Notes under the pieces: model-generated
Database searches by the model: none
Seen by the model: only the letters and a program-made list of their open reading frames with translations
Told to the model about the DNA's origin: nothing
Position numbers and translations under genes: made by a program
Shown: positions 59,217 through 64,000 of the stretch, in pieces
How positions within the stretch are numbered: the stretch's first letter is position 1
Layout of the letters: every line of letters begins with the position of its first letter
Assembly (NCBI GenBank): GCA_023440825.1
Contig: JAEXRL010000017.1
Span: forward strand, 41,700 to 105,699
Direction: 5' to 3'
Source: Pseudomonadota bacterium
Lineage (GTDB): Bacteria > Pseudomonadota > Gammaproteobacteria > Burkholderiales > Burkholderiaceae_B
Length of the DNA stretch: 64,000 nt

Positions 59217-62200
59217 TTATGGTGACCAGCCGTGGGTTTGGTCCAGCCAGAGCGAGTAGGCGTGCATATCGAGCTCGCCCACTTGTTCATCACTGCGTGT
59301 ACGCCAGTCCAGATAACGTTGAATAATAGGCTCTACCTCGTCCCGGGTGGCACGGCCTAGGCGGGGGTGCTGATCCTGATAAGGGAGATCCTTGCCATGG
59401 CCGTGGTAAAGCAACTGGCGATCACCATTTTGTAAATAGCGTAGAAAGGCTGGGCGCGAGTCGCGCAATATAGCTTGTTCAATATGTTGATCTGCGGCAG
59501 GCAGTTCGTGCATGGTGAGCCCCGCCGCTTTGGCTTGCCAGTGCATCCAGGCTAAAGCCACTTTATCCAGATCAGTAACGGGCAAAGCGTCAGCCAGTAC
59601 ACCGCCTCCAATGTCTCCATGCGCGCCTATAAAAGGGGCCTCAACGGTATTGTCGGTGTTGTTAATGGCGCTGAGCGGAAAGAGGTGTCGATGCTCGTGT
59701 AAGGCCACCGCGTGCGCCACCCACTGCCACGCACTGGAGACACCTAGGCGATACAAATGATTGTGTGAGCCGTGCAGGCCAAATTGCGCTACGGTATCGA
59801 ATAGACCGATAAAGCGCACATCCACGCAACTACGTAACCAACCGCGCTGTGGGTGATACAGTTCAAACAGTCCAGCTTGGGTGTGCTCCAGAATGCGGTT
59901 GGCAAACTCCCTAGCCAGCGCCGCGCCTCGTGAGTAGCCCAGAATATCGATAGGCAGCGGGGCGGCATCGGTCCGGTGTCGCTCAATAGCATTAAGCAAA
60001 AATTGCCATTGATTTTCTAAAATCTGGCGTGCGTTCCACGCCAGAATTGCGTCCCACTCTAGATAGTAGCTATTGCCAGGTCCCGATTGGTAGTGGCTGG
60101 GTCCATCGGCATAGAGCTGGGCAAGTTTCCATACATTGCTGTTAGAGCCTGCGCCCATGCGGGTACCATCAAAAGCAAAGAGAATTAAGCCCAAGGGGTC
60201 GATGTAGCGCAAAGGTTGTTGCTGGGCATAGCCACGTGCTTGCGAGCCAGGTGTGGGTAAAGGGCCGAGCGGGTCTATGTCTAGGTAGTGCCCGCGGTCG
60301 GGCAAATAAGTGCGTAGCAAGTTATCATGCCAGCCGCTTTCCTGATCAAAATACTGGCCAGGCAGCCGTAAATTAAAGCTAAGGTGTTCGTTTTTTAACT
60401 GTGCTTGCCCCCAGGCGGTATAGTCGGCTTCCCAGACAATGTTGCCATGACTATCGCTAAGCAGGCGCGGGGCACCCATCAGATCGCTATGAATTGCAAA
60501 AATCTGAGCTTGGCCTTGCTCATCGTAAAGCAGCATGGCAACGGGCACATGGTGTGCATAAATATAGCGGCGCTGTAGCCTGATTCGGGAGTCGTGGGCT
60601 GTAAGCAATGTGTACTCGGCGACCAGTTTGTGATCGTGGTAGAGGTAGCCCGTTTGCTCATGCTGGCTTTGTTTATAGATACGCTGTCCAAATGCGTCAT
60701 GGGTGTAATGGGCCAGAGTCAGGGTATCGGTGTAGATCCGTTGTAAGCGCCGTTGGGCAGCGTACTGTAATTGCCATGTGCCCACGTAGGCGGGCAGGTC
60801 TGCCGTGTCGATGGCTGTCTCAAGGGCTGGACTCGTGGCGTATGCTCGACCCGTGCTGTCCCAGGCCCACCAGGTTTGCTGCTGGGCGGATTGCTCCGCC
60901 ACAAGACGCAGCGCAGCGTCGTAGGCGTACTGCTTTACCGACGGCTCGCGGGACGCGTGCCAATACCGTTCTTGTATGACCTGACCGTGCTGCCCATATT
61001 GGCGCTCTTGTTCCCAGATGGGGTGATGGGGTCGGTAAATGCTATGCCGTACCGCTTGTGCTTGGGCGTTGAGCTTGGATACGGCGGCCAGCCCATTGCT
61101 CCATTTGTAGCCCGCGTGCCCGATCTGGCTGTGGACAATGACATGGGATTGCCCTTGATCGTCTGTCCAGCTAATGGACTGCAAACGGTCCTGTGGCCCC
61201 CAAACGTAGTGCAAATGGCCGCCTTCTGGCAGTGCATGTTCGATTAAGCGCTGCCGCGCGTCGTAGCGAAACCGCTCCTCGTAGTCCAGACCATATTGGC
61301 TGCGCTGAACACGTCTATGCAGCACCTGTTGCTTTGATGTGTCCAGGGTCAGCCATTGTGTTTCTTCCGGATGCTCAATTTTGAAGACATCAGCCCCTGC
61401 CCAGGAAAGTTTAAGCTCTAGCGTTTGTTCCTGATGCTGATAGTGTATCGACGCAGGGCGCCCTGCTTCATAACGAACGTGCAAGTGGCTGTGTTCGGTA
61501 TGCTGGCTATGTAGCAGCCGGCCTTGAGAGTCGTAATGGCGTGTGTAAGCGCCTGTAGGCCCGGACCACTGCTCTAGTAAACCCTGGGTATTAAAGCGTA
61601 GTTGCAAAGGGCCCCATGGGGAGTCGGGCTTGTGTAAGGTCGTCATGTGTCCATTGGGCGCACGTTCTATGGTCCAGTCCCGAGCCTGCACCAGCCGTCC
61701 ATGCGCGTCCATTTTCTGTTCATGATGGTGCCACGGGCAGTCTGTACAGGCTTGGTGTGCATAGTCTGTCAGTTGCCCCGTTGTGCTGAAGCTCCAGCGT
61801 CGTGTGTGTGCGCCCTGCTTAAGCGTGCTGTGCTGCGTGTCGCGTTGTAGTGTCCAAGAATGTGCTTGACTGGCCGTGTGACCGCCCTGCACACCTTGGC
61901 TGGGATGATAGTGCCATTGGTGCAAGGGTAGTTGCGTATCACCAGACTGTATCGACAGGCCCGTTAAGGCGTAGTGAGGCGTGCTGCTGGTCGGGTCTGG
62001 ATAGGAATACAGGCGTTGTAGACCATCAGGACGTTCCACTGCACGTAAACGCTGATGCGCATCATAGCGGTATTGGAAATTGCCCAGTGGAGTGCGCACC
62101 TCTTGCAGATGCTGAGTGATCGGGTCGTAATGCATGCTTAAGGCGTAAGCCTGATCGACATAGCTCAGACGCTGAATCGCGTGTTGTAAGGGCCCCGTGG

Positions 62201-62714
62201 TATAGCGCTCAATACGTACAGGTGCAGCGGGGGGCGCACTGAAAACAATGAGCCAGCCGTGTTTGTCGAAATCCCATATCCGTCCTTTGGGGTCGTGCCA
62301 GCGCCACTGAATGTGGGGTTCAGCGTGCGTACGGATGTCTTGTGAGCGTAGCCATTGCGTGCTGCCATCAGCATGCCTTAACAGCCAGTCCTGGGCGTGT
62401 GGCAAAAGCTGGCTATCGTAAGACAGTGACCAGTAGTGGGCACCCATACTGGCTGTAGGGGGCCGACTGCGGCTGACATAATAGCGACTTAGGCCTGGCC
62501 AGTGTGGATGGGCGGGCAGATCAATATCGTGTTGCCACTTTTCGCCAGTTTGAACCTGTATGGGATTGCCCCAGGTCATTGGCGAGCTGGGCTCGTGATT
62601 GGCACCGCAGGGGTCAGGTATGGCTGCTTGCCTACAGGTGAGCGCACTGGCGCTTGAAAGGCTTAATAGGCTGAGCGCAATACATATTGACGCAATTTGG
62701 CCGAAGATCCTCAT
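59217..62714 (-). CDS. Exported RHS/YD-repeat protein with C-terminal DUF2235 hydrolase
   Basis: This 1165-residue protein begins with a Sec signal peptide (residues 1-24, ending SSASA). Residues about 45-190 resemble the DUF6531-type N-domain of RHS proteins. YD-type repeats follow (YDSQGRLLHSQ, YDAALRLVAEQ, YTHDAFGQRIYKQ). The RHS core ends LPGQYFDQESGWHDNLLRTY, and the DPLGL boundary is at residues 839-843. The last 322 residues are a DUF2235 alpha/beta hydrolase: FAFDGTRMG, nucleophile Ser928 in ILGYSRGAALA, Asp in IGLFDTVAQFG and His in IGAHGDIGGG. DUF2235 includes phospholipase effectors such as Tle1. No immunity-like gene follows; argS is next. Confidence 0.85.
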   Translation of the reverse strand: MRIFGQIASICIALSLLSLSSASALTCRQAAIPDPCGANHEPSSPMTWGNPIQVQTGEKWQHDIDLPAHPHWPGLSRYYVSRSRPPTASMGAHYWSLSYDSQLLPHAQDWLLRHADGSTQWLRSQDIRTHAEPHIQWRWHDPKGRIWDFDKHGWLIVFSAPPAAPVRIERYTTGPLQHAIQRLSYVDQAYALSMHYDPITQHLQEVRTPLGNFQYRYDAHQRLRAVERPDGLQRLYSYPDPTSSTPHYALTGLSIQSGDTQLPLHQWHYHPSQGVQGGHTASQAHSWTLQRDTQHSTLKQGAHTRRWSFSTTGQLTDYAHQACTDCPWHHHEQKMDAHGRLVQARDWTIERAPNGHMTTLHKPDSPWGPLQLRFNTQGLLEQWSGPTGAYTRHYDSQGRLLHSQHTEHSHLHVRYEAGRPASIHYQHQEQTLELKLSWAGADVFKIEHPEETQWLTLDTSKQQVLHRRVQRSQYGLDYEERFRYDARQRLIEHALPEGGHLHYVWGPQDRLQSISWTDDQGQSHVIVHSQIGHAGYKWSNGLAAVSKLNAQAQAVRHSIYRPHHPIWEQERQYGQHGQVIQERYWHASREPSVKQYAYDAALRLVAEQSAQQQTWWAWDSTGRAYATSPALETAIDTADLPAYVGTWQLQYAAQRRLQRIYTDTLTLAHYTHDAFGQRIYKQSQHEQTGYLYHDHKLVAEYTLLTAHDSRIRLQRRYIYAHHVPVAMLLYDEQGQAQIFAIHSDLMGAPRLLSDSHGNIVWEADYTAWGQAQLKNEHLSFNLRLPGQYFDQESGWHDNLLRTYLPDRGHYLDIDPLGPLPTPGSQARGYAQQQPLRYIDPLGLILFAFDGTRMGAGSNSNVWKLAQLYADGPSHYQSGPGNSYYLEWDAILAWNARQILENQWQFLLNAIERHRTDAAPLPIDILGYSRGAALAREFANRILEHTQAGLFELYHPQRGWLRSCVDVRFIGLFDTVAQFGLHGSHNHLYRLGVSSAWQWVAHAVALHEHRHLFPLSAINNTDNTVEAPFIGAHGDIGGGVLADALPVTDLDKVALAWMHWQAKAAGLTMHELPAADQHIEQAILRDSRPAFLRYLQNGDRQLLYHGHGKDLPYQDQHPRLGRATRDEVEPIIQRYLDWRTRSDEQVGELDMHAYSLWLDQTHGWSP

Positions 62715-62811
62715 GCGCTTTTCTCCAGAGTCAGCAAAACCCTGTTATCTTGTTATAACCTTGTATGGAAAAGGATGACAAAACAGCCTGTTGTCCTATA
62801 GGAGAAACACC

Positions 62812-63165
62812 ATGTTAATTACCTTCAAAACCCCGCCAGCACCCAGTGTCATGATGTTCGCAGAGCATGCGCAACCCATTTTGCGTGCGGGTGGCCGCAG
62901 CTTTCCAGAGGGGTTTCCCCAGCGAGGGGTGATTACGGTGGAGCAATTACCCGGTGTGATCCAAGGTATTGAGGCCGCCATGGCGCATAGTGAGACACAC
63001 GCTCCCACTCACGACCCCGATGAGCAAGATCAAGAGGAGCAGGAGCATCCTATGAATCGTCCGGTCAACTTCAAGCAGCGCGCTTTCCCTTTGCTAGACC
63101 TGTTGCGGCAAGCTCAGAAGGCGCAAAAAGAGGTGATGTGGGAGCAAGCCGACACCGCTTGGTAA
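62812..63165 (+). CDS. DUF1840 family protein
   Basis: The start at 62812 (MLITFKTPPAPSVMMF) is preceded by AGGAGA. The 117-residue protein matches DUF1840, small proteins of beta-proteobacteria: an N-terminal MFAEHAQPILRAGG segment, an acidic His/Glu-rich middle (HDPDEQDQEEQEHP) and a conserved C-terminus FKQRAFPLLDLLRQAQKAQ. The function is unknown. It is divergent from the RHS gene, sharing a 97-bp promoter region. Confidence 0.82.
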   Translation: MLITFKTPPAPSVMMFAEHAQPILRAGGRSFPEGFPQRGVITVEQLPGVIQGIEAAMAHSETHAPTHDPDEQDQEEQEHPMNRPVNFKQRAFPLLDLLRQAQKAQKEVMWEQADTAW

Positions 63166-63254
63166 GTGAGCCCTACATTGTCTTTTAACTGACAAACTTC
63201 GGCTCTGGGACTGGGTAGGCTTGGTAGTAACCCACTTACTCTTGAGAGGCCGCC

Positions 63255-63572
63255 ATGCGTGCAGTGCTTACTATTATATTTTCCTCACATCAGTCCTTGG
63301 AAATTGTCACTTCACTGGACGAGCCTGGGATGTCCGAAGCTCAGGCGCGTGAGTGGTTTGACCAGCAATGGTTAGAGCATGGCTGTGAGCCATTGCGCGC
63401 CAGTGGTAAGGTGCTGTTATTAGACAAAATTATGGGTGTGGCCGATGCCTTGGGTTACCACGGGCTGCAGTCGAACTCTGATCTTGCACAGCGCTTTGCG
63501 CAAGCGTGCGTCAGTGCTGTGCATGCGAATCGGGTTACGGTGGACTTGCCCGGCTTGAGCGTGAATTACTAA
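63255..63572 (+). CDS. Hypothetical protein
   Basis: I do not recognise this 105-residue protein. It is soluble, without a signal peptide or membrane helix, with an N-terminal beta strand (RAVLTIIFSS), an acidic helix (SEAQAREWFDQQWLEHG) and a helix ending AQACVSAVHANRVTVDLPG. A purine-rich TTGAGAGG lies upstream of the ATG. It follows the DUF1840 gene by 89 bases on the same strand. Coding potential is supported by the ribosome site and codon use like that of its neighbours. Confidence 0.6.
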   Translation: MRAVLTIIFSSHQSLEIVTSLDEPGMSEAQAREWFDQQWLEHGCEPLRASGKVLLLDKIMGVADALGYHGLQSNSDLAQRFAQACVSAVHANRVTVDLPGLSVNY

Positions 63573-63644
63573 GCACAGACTGAGTGCTGTGCGCGCACAG
63601 GCTCAGCAAATCATTTTAGGCTTTAAAGGTTTAAGTGTTGTCTA

Positions 63645-63660
63645 TACCCCATTTGGGGTA
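63645..63660. promoter_or_regulatory. TACCCCA/TGGGGTA inverted repeat upstream of the last gene
   Basis: TACCCCATTTGGGGTA has perfect 7-bp arms around TT, 63 bases upstream of the ATG at 63724. It resembles a response-regulator or LuxR-type dyad operator; which regulator is unknown. Confidence 0.4.
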
Positions 63661-63723
63661 GGTCGGCGATCGTCCCCCCATTGAATAATTAATCGTCAGA
63701 AAGAGGGATGATGAGGGGGCGGT

Positions 63724-64000
63724 ATGCGCACTATTTTATACATCTTGCGTATAGGGTGTGTAGCCTTGCTACTAGGGTACACAAGTCAGGCTATGGCCGT
63801 GGATTGCGACTGCACACAGCTAGCCGGCAGTTGTAGCGCAAGTTATGAATTGCGTGATATTCGTAACCAGCCCAAGAACAGTGCGGCGACCTTAATTCTG
63901 CGTAGCTCTCATGCCACGTGTTCCAAAATTACTTTCTTCATCGATAACACACCGCATATTACGGTGTTAAAGAGCGGTAATAGCAGCACCGAAAGCCTAT
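63724..64000 (+). CDS. Secreted Cys-containing protein, 3' truncated by window edge
   Basis: An open frame runs from an ATG at 63724 to the window end (92 codons). A GATGAGGGGG purine stretch precedes the start. Translation gives a signal peptide (MRTILYILRIG, hydrophobic VALLLGY, cleavage near SQAMA) and a mature start VDCDCTQLAGSCSASYELRD with four Cys in the first 12 mature residues and one later (HATCSKITFF). The rest is beta-rich. I do not recognise the family. Export and disulfide bonding are inferred. Confidence 0.65.
   Translation, partial: MRTILYILRIGCVALLLGYTSQAMAVDCDCTQLAGSCSASYELRDIRNQPKNSAATLILRSSHATCSKITFFIDNTPHITVLKSGNSSTESL

Noticed and set aside
1..64000. tRNA, rRNA, CRISPR, insertion sequences or prophage genes
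   Set aside because: No cloverleaf-like intergenic sequence, transposase, integrase or spaced repeat was seen; a covariance-model scan would be needed to exclude small RNAs.

Overview
The window looks like a chromosomal segment of a betaproteobacterium of the order Burkholderiales, most likely Alcaligenaceae. Four orphan Bug-type tripartite-tricarboxylate receptors, a leucine-catabolism cluster carrying aceK, the argS-SPOR-dsbA order and a DUF1840 protein all fit that group. Base composition is close to half G+C (31 of 60 bases in 16501-16560). The genus cannot be fixed from the sequence alone. No rRNA, tRNA, CRISPR array, transposase or phage gene was found; nearly all of the window is metabolic coding sequence.

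Layout. 1-8.1 kb: the 3' end of dinB, argD, an orphan modD, malate synthase G (glcB), an AEC permease and AMP nucleosidase. 8.1-15.4 kb: a seven-gene minus-strand operon for CoA-dependent breakdown of an unknown carboxylic acid (DUF35 protein, thiolase-like protein, enoyl-CoA hydratase, SDR, flavin reductase-like protein, Bug receptor, acyl-CoA ligase), with a divergent IclR regulator. Its middle three genes are strikingly AT-rich, and its thiolase-like protein has Ser where the nucleophilic Cys belongs. 15.5-20.9 kb: a SET-domain protein with a polylysine tail, an acetolactate-synthase-like enzyme without its small subunit, and a complete TRAP transporter. 20.9-23.5 kb: topoisomerase III with a histone-H1-like tail.

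23.7-41.7 kb is a sugar-acid catabolic island. Ketoglutarate-semialdehyde dehydrogenase, an IlvD/Edd dehydratase and a DapA-family enzyme form the non-phosphorylative (Weimberg-type) route to 2-oxoglutarate. GarD and GarL form the galactarate route to pyruvate and tartronate semialdehyde. An RraA-like protein, an FMN hydroxyacid dehydrogenase, an Ldh-family dehydrogenase, a ThDP enzyme, three Bug receptors, two overlapping LysR genes and one FadR-type regulator complete it. Five related ACTTGT-N3-ACAAGT-like sites lie in five separate promoter regions of the island and suggest one regulon under the FadR-type protein.

41.9-54.7 kb: a large DUF2157/GDYXXLXY membrane protein, smg, then a leucine/isovalerate (liu) cluster (liuD, liuB, acetyl-CoA acetyltransferase, aceK, liuA, liuR). 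Two nearly identical 18-bp palindromes flank liuR, and one of them lies between liuR and a divergent metallo-beta-lactamase-fold gene. 54.8-59.1 kb: metC, dsbA, an FtsN-like SPOR protein and argS. 59.2-64 kb: an exported RHS/YD-repeat protein ending in a DUF2235 hydrolase, two small proteins, and the start of a secreted Cys-containing protein that runs off the window.

The most promising less-described elements are the Cys-less thiolase/DUF35 pair in a mosaic operon, the proposed FadR-type regulon, aceK inside the liu operon, and the exported RHS-DUF2235 protein without an obvious immunity partner.
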